A stretch of 64,000 nt of DNA from Vallitalea guaymasensis (GTDB lineage Bacteria > Bacillota > Clostridia > Lachnospirales > Vallitaleaceae), in contig NZ_CP058561.1 in assembly GCF_018141425.1 (NCBI RefSeq), positions 4,216,001 to 4,280,000 of the forward strand, given 5' to 3'. Positions 45,870-54,200 of the stretch are shown one piece after another. The notes below the pieces were generated by a model. It saw only the letters and a list, made by a program, of their open reading frames with translations, was not told where the DNA came from and searched no databases. The position numbers and the translations under genes are program-made. Position 1 is the first letter of the stretch, and each line of letters opens with the position of its first letter.

Positions 45870-46558
45870 TTCATCACCTCTTTAAAAGTTTTCTCAATGG
45901 ATTGACTTTTTTGGAATCGTAGGTCCTCACAATCATGAATACCCAACATTTGTCCTTTTTTTATAAATATAACTTTATCTAATAGTTTCTCTACTTCTTG
46001 AATTAAATGAGTTGCAATAATAATAGTAGAATTATCATCAATATTATTAATAATAGTATCTATTACTTGTTCTCTCACGAGGGTATCCATACCACCTAAC
46101 GGTTCATCAAATAGATAAAGTTTCGCCTCTCTGGCTATTGAAAGAGATAAACGTAATAGTTGGGTCATACCCCTCGATAGATTCTTTATTTTTTCTGAAT
46201 AGGGTATATCAATATTAATGTCTTGTAATATGCTATCAAATTTATTTTCGTTGAAGTCATCATACATATCTATATAAAAACTTCTAATATCTTCTACACT
46301 CATCCATTTTGGGATAGCATTATTTTCTGTAAGCAGTGATACATAACCTTTAGTTTTTTCATTGGGGTTTAGTCCATCTATCAATACTTCTCCATGGTTA
46401 TAGGGTATAAGACCAGCTACAGTATTCATGAAAGTTGTTTTACCACTTCCGCTAGGACCTAGTAATCCAACAACTTCACCTTTATCAATATGAAAAGTTA
46501 TATCATCCAGAGCTTTATGCTTGCCATAGCTTATTGATAGTTTCTTGATATCTAACAT
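45866..46558 (-). CDS. ABC exporter ATPase of the GntR-ABC operon
   Basis: This 230-aa ATPase has Walker A GPSGSGKTT, a signature with degenerate residues (LSRGMTQLLRLSLSIA), and Walker B KLYLFDEPLGG. It belongs to the CcmA-type exporter class often encoded with YtrA-like regulators. The start follows GGAGGGAG located inside the end of the GntR gene. Transported substrate is unknown; similar operons respond to cell-wall-active agents. Confidence 0.9.
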   Translation of the reverse strand: MLDIKKLSISYGKHKALDDITFHIDKGEVVGLLGPSGSGKTTFMNTVAGLIPYNHGEVLIDGLNPNEKTKGYVSLLTENNAIPKWMSVEDIRSFYIDMYDDFNENKFDSILQDINIDIPYSEKIKNLSRGMTQLLRLSLSIAREAKLYLFDEPLGGMDTLVREQVIDTIINNIDDNSTIIIATHLIQEVEKLLDKVIFIKKGQMLGIHDCEDLRFQKSQSIEKTFKEVMK

Positions 46559-46560
46559 AC

Positions 46561-46920
46561 TTAATCTCCCTCCACATAATAATCAATAATCTCTAAAATT
46601 TGTTTTTTACAGAATCCCATATTTTTCATACGATTAGAAAAAGAGATAACAGTTTCTTTTGCTATGTCATTTCTTAGATTATTAATCATGTCTTCATTAT
46701 CAGTTACGTAAGAACCCATACCCCTCTTGGATATAATTAATCCTTCGCTTTCCAACTCTCTATAAGCTCTTTGAACAGTGTTAGGGTTTACTTTTAGATC
46801 TTTTGCTAATTCACGTACAGAAGGCATTTTATCACCTTCTTTCAATTCTTTTTTTATTATTATTTCTTTTAGATAAGATAATATCTGGACATACACAGGG
46901 ATATTATTATCAAATTCCAT
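46561..46920 (-). CDS. GntR-family repressor, YtrA subfamily
   Basis: This 119-aa regulator has an N-terminal GntR winged helix (YVQILSYLKEIIIKKELKEG, MPSVRELAKDLKVNPNTVQR, GMGSYV) and only a short C-terminal dimerisation tail. This short form is the YtrA subfamily, which represses its own operon of ABC genes. A perfect palindrome lies over its promoter -10, consistent with autoregulation. The start follows AGGAGGC. Confidence 0.92.
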   Translation of the reverse strand: MEFDNNIPVYVQILSYLKEIIIKKELKEGDKMPSVRELAKDLKVNPNTVQRAYRELESEGLIISKRGMGSYVTDNEDMINNLRNDIAKETVISFSNRMKNMGFCKKQILEIIDYYVEGD

Positions 46921-46942
46921 AAATGTTTGCCTCCTATTGCAT

Positions 46943-46982
46943 ACTGTATTAATACTATAATACAGTTAAAATATATTGTCAA
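46943..46982 (-). promoter_or_regulatory. Promoter and operator of the GntR-ABC operon
   Basis: On the minus strand, TTGACA, 17 bases, TATAGT (46954-46959). The perfect inverted repeat ACTGTATTA-N6-TAATACAGT (46943-46966) covers the -10 element, so the GntR protein bound there would block the promoter. Confidence 0.75.
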
Positions 46983-47000
46983 GTAAGATTATCTCTAATC

Positions 47001-47014
47001 TTACAAAAATGTAA
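47001..47014. promoter_or_regulatory. BceR-type binding site upstream of bceAB
   Basis: TTACA-AAAA-TGTAA exactly fits TNACA-N4-TGTAA, the reported consensus for BceR-like regulators. It lies about 30 bases upstream of the bceAB -35, where an activator would bind. A BceR-like protein is encoded at 55499. Confidence 0.65.
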
Positions 47015-47044
47015 GTTTATTATACTATTTGTAAGATGAATTTA

Positions 47045-47073
47045 TTGTTAATACAGTTTATTTTGCTTATAAT
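47045..47073 (+). promoter_or_regulatory. Promoter of bceAB
   Basis: TTGTTA, 17 bases, TATAAT. The imperfect -35 suits an activated promoter. The predicted leader is about 70 bases before a GGAGG site. Confidence 0.65.
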
Positions 47074-47148
47074 AGGTTTGTAATTAGCAATAAACAATTT
47101 ATTAAATAAGATTTCTTTTGTAATAAAGAAATATGGAGGATATATATT

Positions 47149-47913
47149 ATGAAACAAATAATTAAAGTCAGTAATGTGACAAAAGTCTATGGCTCAAAAT
47201 TGAATAAGACAACTGCACTTGTGGATATTAATTTTGAAATCAATCAAGGTGAATTTGTTGGAATCATGGGTCCATCAGGTTCAGGGAAAAGTACGCTGCT
47301 TAATGTTATATCAACAATTGATAGAACGACTAGTGGTACAATCAGCTATGAAGGCAAAGATATAGGTTCTTTGAAAGAAAATGAACTATCTGATTTTAGA
47401 AGAAATGAACTTGGTTTCATCTTTCAGGATTTTAACTTACTGGATACACTAAGTGTTGAAGAGAACATAGTTCTCCCACTAGCTATCTCTAGAATGAATG
47501 TAAAAGAAATAAAAAAAAGATTACAAGATGTTACTAAGATACTTGGTATAAATGACATACTAAAAAAATATCCATATGAGATATCAGGAGGACAGAAGCA
47601 AAGAACTGCTGCTGCAAGAGCTATTATCAATAATCCTAGGCTGGTCTTGGCGGATGAGCCGACAGGGGCATTGGATTCCAAGTCGTCAGCTGAACTTCTT
47701 ACATGTATGAAAAAGTTGAATAAGGAGTATAACAGTACAATTCTTATGGTTACTCATGATGCGTTTGCTGCAAGTTATTGTGACAGAATCTTATTTATTA
47801 AAGATGGCAATATCTTTTCTGAACTTATCAGTAATGGCGACAGAAAAGAATTTTATAATAAGGTTATTGATGTACTTGCAATGATGGGGGGAGACCTTAA
47901 TGACGTATTATAG
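47149..47913 (+). CDS. BceA-type ABC ATPase
   Basis: This 254-aa ATPase energises a peptide-antibiotic detoxification and sensing transporter. Walker A GPSGSGKST, Q-loop FIFQDFNLLDTL, signature ISGGQKQRTAAARAI and Walker B LVLADEPTGALDSKS are those of the MacB/BceA class. It overlaps the BceB-like permease gene by 14 bases. Such pairs protect against bacitracin-like or lantibiotic peptides by target protection; the exact peptide cannot be told from sequence. Confidence 0.93.
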   Translation: MKQIIKVSNVTKVYGSKLNKTTALVDINFEINQGEFVGIMGPSGSGKSTLLNVISTIDRTTSGTISYEGKDIGSLKENELSDFRRNELGFIFQDFNLLDTLSVEENIVLPLAISRMNVKEIKKRLQDVTKILGINDILKKYPYEISGGQKQRTAAARAIINNPRLVLADEPTGALDSKSSAELLTCMKKLNKEYNSTILMVTHDAFAASYCDRILFIKDGNIFSELISNGDRKEFYNKVIDVLAMMGGDLNDVL

Positions 47914-49828
47914 TATTATGTATAGCAATATGAAAAAGAGTTTTAAGAATTATTATATATATATTATGTCCACAGTTTTTAGTGTTTTGATATTCTACTT
48001 ATTTTGTTCAATCAAATATAATACACAGATAATATCGGCTATCAATTCATCGGAGAAGGTTACGACAGTGTTTTCTGCTACTAGTTATGTAGTATTAATA
48101 TTTTCACTGATATTCATATGGTATTCAAATTCATTTTTTGTTAAAAAGCGAAAAAAAGAAATCGCCCTGTATTCTTTGTTAGGTTTGAAGAAGAAAAAAA
48201 TAGGCAGGATGCTGTTTGGAGAAAACATGATTATAGCAGTTATATCCTTAGTGATTGGTATTGCTGTAGGTACTTTGTTTTCAAAATTATTTGTTATGCT
48301 TCTGCTTAGAATGATGAACGAATTTATTTATGTCAGTTTCTCTTTTTCAATAAAGGCAGCCAGAGATACTGTTATATTTTTCTTTATAATATTTTTGTTT
48401 GCATCTTTTCATAGTTATAGGATAATATACAAAGTCAAACTTATTGAATTGTTTACATCAGCTAGGAAAAAAGAAAAAGCATTTAAGACTAAACCAATTT
48501 TTGCGTTAATTTCACTAGGTTTAGTGATCTATGGTTATTCTTTATCACAACATATGGTTAACAGTATGTTTGTAATTAATGTTTTTCTTGTACTTGGTAC
48601 TGTTATTGCAGGTACATATGGTTTATTCTCCTATTTTCTTGTTTTTATGGTCAGGGTTCTCAAGAAGAGAAAGAAAACATTTTATAAGGGGAATAATATA
48701 TTAGCAATATCTAATATAGCCTACAGGATCAAGAGTCATACAGTTACTTTTGCTACCATTGCAGTTCTAAGTGCTTCAACAATTGCATCACTAGGTATGG
48801 TAGATAGCGTTTATTATGATTTTAAAACTAATGAAGCAGAGAATTATCCATATTCTTTCACTTATAATTATGTTGATGAAGAGCTGAATAATAAAGTACT
48901 GGATATAGTTAATAGTAATAAAACTAATGATTTGATAGGGAGTATTAAAATAGATAGAGCCAAAGTGAGTGTTAAGCTCAATTATGATTTTGAGACACAG
49001 CTTAGTGATTGGAATCTAGGTGCAGTAAATACTTATTATATCATCTCTAATTCTACTTTCAATAAGATGATGGAATTAAGAGGTATGGATAAAGGTGTAG
49101 AATTGAAAGATGATGAGTGTGTAATTAATTATTCAAGCCTTATGCTCTATGATATGACTAAGTTGAAAGATTATACACTGGATGCATTCACAGATAAGAT
49201 ACCTAAAAAAGTGATGACGATAAAAGAAGTTTATAAACAATCCATGGTCAGAAACGGTTTTGATCCAGAATATTTAGTTGTTAGTGATAAAATCTATAAG
49301 GAATATATTAGTGGTGGAGCAGAAACTAACAGCTTTTATGGTATAAATGTAACTAAACCTCTTCAAAGCAAGGAATTAGCAGATGAAATTCAAAAGGTAA
49401 TTCCTGAAGAAGCAAGATTCGAGACATATTATTATCATTTTAGAGATGCTAATGAAACCTATGTAGTTCTACTATTCGCGGCATTCTTCATTGGTATTGT
49501 ATTCTTGATATCTACAGGAAGTATAATATATTTTAAATTAATTACTGAAGCCAATGATGAAAAAGATAGATATACTATACTTAAAAAGATAGGTGTAAGT
49601 AAAAAGGATATTACAAGATCTATAAAGAAACAAATATTAATGATGTTCTTGTTACCGCTAATAGTTGGACTTTTCCATTCAGGATTTGCTCTAAGTGCTT
49701 TTAATAAAGTGTTGCATGCACATATTTTAACACCTGTAATAATTACTATGGTAGGTTACACAGTGATTTACTTCATTTATTATTACCTTACAGTTAATTA
49801 TTATAAAAAGATTATATTAAAGAAATAA
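47900..49828 (+). CDS. BceB-type FtsX-family ABC permease
   Basis: This is a 642-aa permease with ten predicted helices: one at the N-terminus, groups near residues 50-240 and 280-310, and the last three at about 535-635. A large extracellular domain of about 210 residues lies between helices 7 and 8, the hallmark of BceB proteins and the site of peptide recognition. The YSIMYSNMKKSFKNY start and the KKRKKEIALYSLLGLKKKK loop are family features. GGGGGGAGA lies just before the ATG. Confidence 0.92.
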   Translation: MTYYSIMYSNMKKSFKNYYIYIMSTVFSVLIFYLFCSIKYNTQIISAINSSEKVTTVFSATSYVVLIFSLIFIWYSNSFFVKKRKKEIALYSLLGLKKKKIGRMLFGENMIIAVISLVIGIAVGTLFSKLFVMLLLRMMNEFIYVSFSFSIKAARDTVIFFFIIFLFASFHSYRIIYKVKLIELFTSARKKEKAFKTKPIFALISLGLVIYGYSLSQHMVNSMFVINVFLVLGTVIAGTYGLFSYFLVFMVRVLKKRKKTFYKGNNILAISNIAYRIKSHTVTFATIAVLSASTIASLGMVDSVYYDFKTNEAENYPYSFTYNYVDEELNNKVLDIVNSNKTNDLIGSIKIDRAKVSVKLNYDFETQLSDWNLGAVNTYYIISNSTFNKMMELRGMDKGVELKDDECVINYSSLMLYDMTKLKDYTLDAFTDKIPKKVMTIKEVYKQSMVRNGFDPEYLVVSDKIYKEYISGGAETNSFYGINVTKPLQSKELADEIQKVIPEEARFETYYYHFRDANETYVVLLFAAFFIGIVFLISTGSIIYFKLITEANDEKDRYTILKKIGVSKKDITRSIKKQILMMFLLPLIVGLFHSGFALSAFNKVLHAHILTPVIITMVGYTVIYFIYYYLTVNYYKKIILKK

Positions 49829-49871
49829 TTATTTAAGTATAAATTTATTCTATTGATATAAATTCGATTAA

Positions 49872-49906
49872 GAAACCATGGTTGACACTAATGTTATCAT
49901 GGTTTC
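49872..49906 (+). terminator. Possible terminator after bceB
   Basis: GAAACCATG pairs with CATGGTTTC around a 17-base loop. No T-run follows, so termination is uncertain. Confidence 0.4.
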
Positions 49907-49940
49907 AATACTATGAAGATTTATTTGAGTAGTTTTTTAA

Positions 49941-49969
49941 TTGATTTTGTAGCTATATCATGATATTCT
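49941..49969 (+). promoter_or_regulatory. Probable promoter of the ABC-F gene
   Basis: TTGATT, 17 bases, TATTCT. The leader of about 75 bases shows no clear attenuator or leader peptide. Confidence 0.45.
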
Positions 49970-50052
49970 ATAAAATATTACAAGAGTCCATATATATAAG
50001 GTGTATGGGATTATTGACATGACATACGAAATTGAATGAGGTGTTTTTATAG

Positions 50053-51603
50053 ATGTTAAGTGTAGAAAAAGTCAACCATGATTTTGGCGGAAGAATAATA
50101 TTAAGTGATGTTTCCTTTAGATTGAAAAAAGGTGAACATGTGGCTCTAGTTGGACCAAATGGAGAAGGTAAAAGTACATTTCTAAGGATAATAACCAACA
50201 AACTTATGCCAGACGAAGGTGTAATCAAATGGTCTCCCAAAGCAAAAGTAGGTTACTTGGACCAACATGCAGAATTACAAAAAGGATGTAGCATCAGAGA
50301 AGTCTTAAAAGATGCTTTTAAGGAAGATTTCCAGTTAGAAGAAACAATGATACAGATCTATGATGAAATGGCTAATTTTACTGAAGAAGAAATGACTGCT
50401 AAGCTAGAAGAAGCTGCGGATATACAAACAAAACTTGATCATAGTGGATTTTATGTAATTGATTCAAAGATTGAAGAAGTAGCTAATGGTCTGGGACTTG
50501 GTGACATTGGTCTGGATAAAGATGTTAGTGAGCTAAGCGGTGGTCAACGTACGAAAGTACTATTGGTGAAGTTACTATTGCAAAGACCAACTATCCTATT
50601 ATTGGACGAGCCCACTAACTTTCTTGATGAAAATCATATTGAATGGTTAAAAAGATATCTTGAGGAATACGAAAACAGTTTTATTCTTATCTCCCATGAT
50701 ATTCCTTTTGTAAACAGTGTAGCATCGGTAATCTATCATATTGAGAATGGTGAATTTACAAGATATACAGGAAATTATGATGATTTTATAAGGATGTATG
50801 AGATTAAGAAACGACAAGCCGAGCAAGCATTTGAAAAGCAACAAAAGGAAATTGATAAATTAGAAGATTTTATTGCAAGAAATAAGGCTAGAGTAGCTAC
50901 AAGAGGTATGGCTAATAGTAGACAGAAAAAATTAGATAAAATGGAGAAAGTTGAAAAGATTAGAGAAAAACCTATTCCAAAATTCAATTTTAGATATGGT
51001 AGAGCATCAGGCAAGACCATTTTTGAAACTAAGGATATGGTATTAGGTTATAATGAGCCATTGACCAGTCCTCTGAATATGATATTGGAAAGAGGTCAGC
51101 GAGTTGCAATAAAAGGTGTCAATGGACTTGGAAAATCAACGTTACTAAAAACCTTGTTAGGGATTATTAAACCTTATTCAGGCAAAGTCATATTGGGTGA
51201 CTATCTTGAAATAGGTTATTTTGAACAAGAGTCCAATCCTGATAATGTAAAAACTGCTATTGATGAAATATGGGAAGAATATCCTGTACTTACGAATTAT
51301 GAAGTTAGACAGTCGCTTGCAAAATGCGGACTTACCAATGAGCATATAACAAGTCAAATGAAAGTATTAAGTGGAGGAGAAGCGGCAAAAGTAAGACTTT
51401 GTAAATTGATGTTGCGTGACATTAATGTGCTTGTTTTAGATGAGCCTACTAACCACTTGGATGTTATAGCGAAAAATGAATTAAAGAAAGCTATAAAAGA
51501 GTTCAAGGGTACTTTGATAATTGTATCCCATGAACCAGAGTTTTATAGGGATGTTATAAATGAGGTTTGGAATTTGGAAGACTGGACAACAAAAATTATA
51601 TAG
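50053..51603 (+). CDS. ABC-F family ATPase
   Basis: This 516-aa soluble protein has two ABC ATPase domains and no membrane segment. The first has GPNGEGKST and LSGGQRTKVLLVKLL with LLLDEPTNFLD; the second has GVNGLGKST and LSGGEAAKVRLCKLM with LVLDEPTNHLD. A charged linker of about 80 residues (FIARNKARVATRGMANSRQK) lies between. ABC-F proteins act on ribosomes, either in translation control or in displacing antibiotics. It resembles general housekeeping members more than the known resistance types. It lies just after the bceAB genes. Confidence 0.9.
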   Translation: MLSVEKVNHDFGGRIILSDVSFRLKKGEHVALVGPNGEGKSTFLRIITNKLMPDEGVIKWSPKAKVGYLDQHAELQKGCSIREVLKDAFKEDFQLEETMIQIYDEMANFTEEEMTAKLEEAADIQTKLDHSGFYVIDSKIEEVANGLGLGDIGLDKDVSELSGGQRTKVLLVKLLLQRPTILLLDEPTNFLDENHIEWLKRYLEEYENSFILISHDIPFVNSVASVIYHIENGEFTRYTGNYDDFIRMYEIKKRQAEQAFEKQQKEIDKLEDFIARNKARVATRGMANSRQKKLDKMEKVEKIREKPIPKFNFRYGRASGKTIFETKDMVLGYNEPLTSPLNMILERGQRVAIKGVNGLGKSTLLKTLLGIIKPYSGKVILGDYLEIGYFEQESNPDNVKTAIDEIWEEYPVLTNYEVRQSLAKCGLTNEHITSQMKVLSGGEAAKVRLCKLMLRDINVLVLDEPTNHLDVIAKNELKKAIKEFKGTLIIVSHEPEFYRDVINEVWNLEDWTTKII

Positions 51604-51935
51604 GAAATATGATAAATTATCTTTACTTGACCAACTAAATTGAATACCCTTAATGAGAATAAAAATGAAGAATATTTACAAAATATGCTGAAACCAATTG
51701 TAAAAAGTTTAGAAATTCGATATAATAGGTGAGGAAATTCTATAAAATGGCTTCATTCGTCATTTTTAACAGCATATAGTTATTGACTCCTATTGTTAGT
51801 AGTCTTCGTTAGATGGATCTCTAGTACTAACTTGAAGAGCATGACAGTATGAGTTTGACATTCTATATAACATAATAATGCGATGTGATAAGTATTATCA
51901 TTATCGTTCATTCATTAAGGGAGGAAAAAGAGAAT
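51604..51935 (+). promoter_or_regulatory. Promoter and long leader of the Fe-S scaffold-like/GGGtGRT operon
   Basis: TTGTAA (51698-51703), 17 bases, TATAAT (51721-51726). The predicted leader is about 200 bases before a GGGAGGA site. I see no known riboswitch in it. Bases 51604-51697 hold no gene and no clear terminator. Confidence 0.6.
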
Positions 51936-52628
51936 ATGATGTACACTCATGAAGTGAAAAACATGTGTTGTGTTGCAAAAGGTCCTAACCATGGTCCAGC
52001 GCCTATCCCTCAAGAAGGAAAATGGGTTCAAGCAAAAGAAGTAAAAGACATTTCTGGTCTTACTCACGGTGTTGGCTGGTGTGCGCCTCAACAAGGAGCA
52101 TGTAAGCTTACATTAAACGTAAAGGATGGTATTATTCAAGAAGCTTTAGTAGAAACATTAGGATGTTCAGGAATGACTCATTCAGCTGCAATGGCTTCAG
52201 AAATTCTACCAGGAAAAACTATTTTAGAAGCATTAAATACAGATTTAGTATGTGATGCTATTAATACTGCAATGAGAGAACTATTTTTACAAATAGTTTA
52301 CGGAAGAACTCAAACTGCTTTTTCAGAAGATGGACTTCCAGTTGGTGCAGGTCTAGAAGATTTAGGTAAAGGTCTTCGTTCACAAGTAGGTACTATGTAT
52401 GGTACTCTTGATAAAGGTCCTCGTTACCTTGAAATGGCTGAAGGCTATGTTACTAAAATTGGTTTAGATGAAGACGATGAAATAATTGGTTATGAATTCA
52501 TTCACTTCGGTAAAATGATGGATATGATTAAAACTGGTATGGACGCAGTAGAAGCAATGAAAAATGCAACAGGTACATATGGTAGATTTGCAGACGCTGT
52601 TAAAACAGTCGATCCAAGACACGAATAG
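51936..52628 (+). CDS. Fe-S scaffold-like protein of the GGGtGRT operon
   Basis: This 230-aa cytoplasmic protein has an IscU/NifU-like cysteine pattern: Cys11-Cys12, Cys49 (GVGWCAPQ), Cys56 and Cys77 (LGCSGMTHSA), plus Cys106. The conserved middle part (QEALVETLGCSGMTHSAAMA) resembles the scaffold fold. It is always annotated beside GGGtGRT proteins as an Fe-S cluster assembly scaffold; its function has not, to my knowledge, been shown. The start at 51936 follows GGGAGGA by ten bases; a second ATG follows at once. Its regular codon use suggests high expression. Confidence 0.8.
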   Translation: MMYTHEVKNMCCVAKGPNHGPAPIPQEGKWVQAKEVKDISGLTHGVGWCAPQQGACKLTLNVKDGIIQEALVETLGCSGMTHSAAMASEILPGKTILEALNTDLVCDAINTAMRELFLQIVYGRTQTAFSEDGLPVGAGLEDLGKGLRSQVGTMYGTLDKGPRYLEMAEGYVTKIGLDEDDEIIGYEFIHFGKMMDMIKTGMDAVEAMKNATGTYGRFADAVKTVDPRHE

Positions 52629-52640
52629 GAGGTTAGTAAT

Positions 52641-53642
52641 ATGGCATTATTTGAAGGATACGATAGAAGAATTAAAGGCATAGAAAAGACTTTAAAAGAA
52701 AATGGCATTAGTTCTATTGAAGAAGCTAAACAAATATGTGATGAAAAAGGTATTGACGTATATGAAATTACTAAATCTATTCAACCTATTTGTTTTGAAA
52801 ACGCATGTTGGGCTTACATTCTAGGTGCAGCAATTGCTATAAAAAGAGGAATAAAAGTTGCAGCAGATGCAGCAGAAGTTCTTGGTGAAGGTTTACAAGC
52901 TTTCTGTATTCCAGGTTCTGTTGCTGACCAAAGAAAAGTTGGTATCGGTCATGGTGGTTTAGGAGCTATGCTTCTTAGAGAAGAAACAAAATGTTTTGCT
53001 TTCTTAGCAGGCCACGAATCTTTTGCAGCTGCTGAAGGTGCTATTGGTATTGCACGTTCTGCAAACAAAGTTAGAAAACAACCTTTACAAGTAATCCTTA
53101 ACGGACTTGGTAAGGATGCAGCTCATATTATTTCCAGAATCAATGGATTTACATATGTTAAGACTGAGTTTGACTATAATACTAGTGATTTAAAAGTAGT
53201 TAGTGAAAAAGCATATTCTAAAGGAGAAAGAGGAAAAGTTAGATGTTACGGTGCTGACGATGTACGTGAAGGTGTTGCAATCATGCACAAAGAAGGCGTA
53301 GACGTTTCTATCACTGGTAACTCAACTAACCCAACTCGTTTCCAACATCCAGTTGCTGGTACTTACAAAAAAGAATGTGTACAAACAGGTAAAAAATATT
53401 TCTCAGTAGCATCTGGTGGTGGAACAGGTAGAACTCTTCACCCAGATAATATGGCTGCTGGTCCAGCTTCATATGGTATGACAGATACTATGGGTAGAAT
53501 GCACTCTGACGCTCAATTTGCTGGTTCTTCATCTGTACCAGCCCATGTAGAAATGATGGGTCTTATCGGTATGGGTAATAACCCAATGGTTGGTGCTACA
53601 GTTGCAGTTGCTGTTGCAATACAAGAAGCTATGAATAAATAG
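52641..53642 (+). CDS. GGGtGRT family protein of unknown function
   Basis: This 333-aa cytoplasmic protein is named for the invariant motif GGGTGRT, here residues 259-265 (VASGGGTGRTLHPDN). Other conserved parts are GIGHGGLGAMLLREETKCFAF, quoted in part, and PVAGTYKKECVQTGKKYF. It has glycine-rich loops suggestive of nucleotide or phosphate binding, but no known activity. It lies 12 bases after the Fe-S scaffold-like gene with an AGGAGG site, a gene order that is kept in many anaerobes. Evidence for a role in Fe-S or redox metabolism is context only. Confidence 0.88.
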   Translation: MALFEGYDRRIKGIEKTLKENGISSIEEAKQICDEKGIDVYEITKSIQPICFENACWAYILGAAIAIKRGIKVAADAAEVLGEGLQAFCIPGSVADQRKVGIGHGGLGAMLLREETKCFAFLAGHESFAAAEGAIGIARSANKVRKQPLQVILNGLGKDAAHIISRINGFTYVKTEFDYNTSDLKVVSEKAYSKGERGKVRCYGADDVREGVAIMHKEGVDVSITGNSTNPTRFQHPVAGTYKKECVQTGKKYFSVASGGGTGRTLHPDNMAAGPASYGMTDTMGRMHSDAQFAGSSSVPAHVEMMGLIGMGNNPMVGATVAVAVAIQEAMNK

Positions 53643-53664
53643 TATTGTAAATAGAATATTTATT

Positions 53665-53695
53665 AATCCCTGACTAAGATGTCAGGGATTTTTTA
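53665..53695 (+). terminator. Terminator of the GGGtGRT operon
   Basis: A perfect AATCCCTGAC/GTCAGGGATT stem with loop TAAGAT is followed by five T. Confidence 0.88.
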
Positions 53696-53736
53696 TATTA
53701 GAGGAGTTCATAGATTATTTTGTCGCAAAAAAAATT

Positions 53737-53787
53737 TTGATTTTGATTTGTTTTATGTTATACTATATATATGAGTAGGTTACCTAC
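53737..53787 (+). promoter_or_regulatory. Candidate promoter and palindrome for the KamA-family gene
   Basis: TTGATT (53737-53742), 16 bases, TATACT (53759-53764). At the predicted start lies a perfect 13-base palindrome GTAGGT-T-ACCTAC (53775-53787), placed like an operator. If correct, the leader is about 430 bases long. Confidence 0.5.
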
Positions 53788-54200
53788 CTTTAGATAGTAT
53801 AATGAAAATGATTTCTAAGTTAAATCACTTTTTTCTATTATACATGGTTAATATATCTAATTCATATCTGAATAGAATAAGTTTATTTCTTATTTTCGTA
53901 TTGGATTATTTTTATAATAATTAACATTAATTAATTGATATTTGGTATCAATTATAATTAATTCAAAAATATGACCCGATTTTTAACATAATTGGTAAAC
54001 TTTGGTTTATAGATTTATTTTTTGAACCCATAAATAAAAGTTTTTATAAAATCAACTACTATATATCTGAATATTCTAAAATATTATTAATTTTAATTCT
54101 ATATCTTTAATTTAACAATAATTTAACTTTGTGTTTATTTGCCTTTATTAATAGGCTTATACCATATATCTAAAATTATATTTTTTAAGGAGGAAAGTGA
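53788..54200. other. Long AT-rich leader region without genes
   Basis: This stretch is extremely AT-rich with many TTAAT/ATTAA runs and no open frame or clear hairpin. It could be a long 5' leader of the KamA-family gene. I see no known riboswitch motif. Confidence 0.4.

Noticed and set aside
50053-51603. ABC-F gene as a resistance protein
   Set aside because: No leader peptide or attenuator typical of inducible resistance ABC-F genes was found, and the sequence looks like a housekeeping member.
51733-51935. Riboswitch in the leader of the Fe-S scaffold-like gene
   Set aside because: No known riboswitch core or terminator/antiterminator pair was recognised; it is reported only as a long leader.
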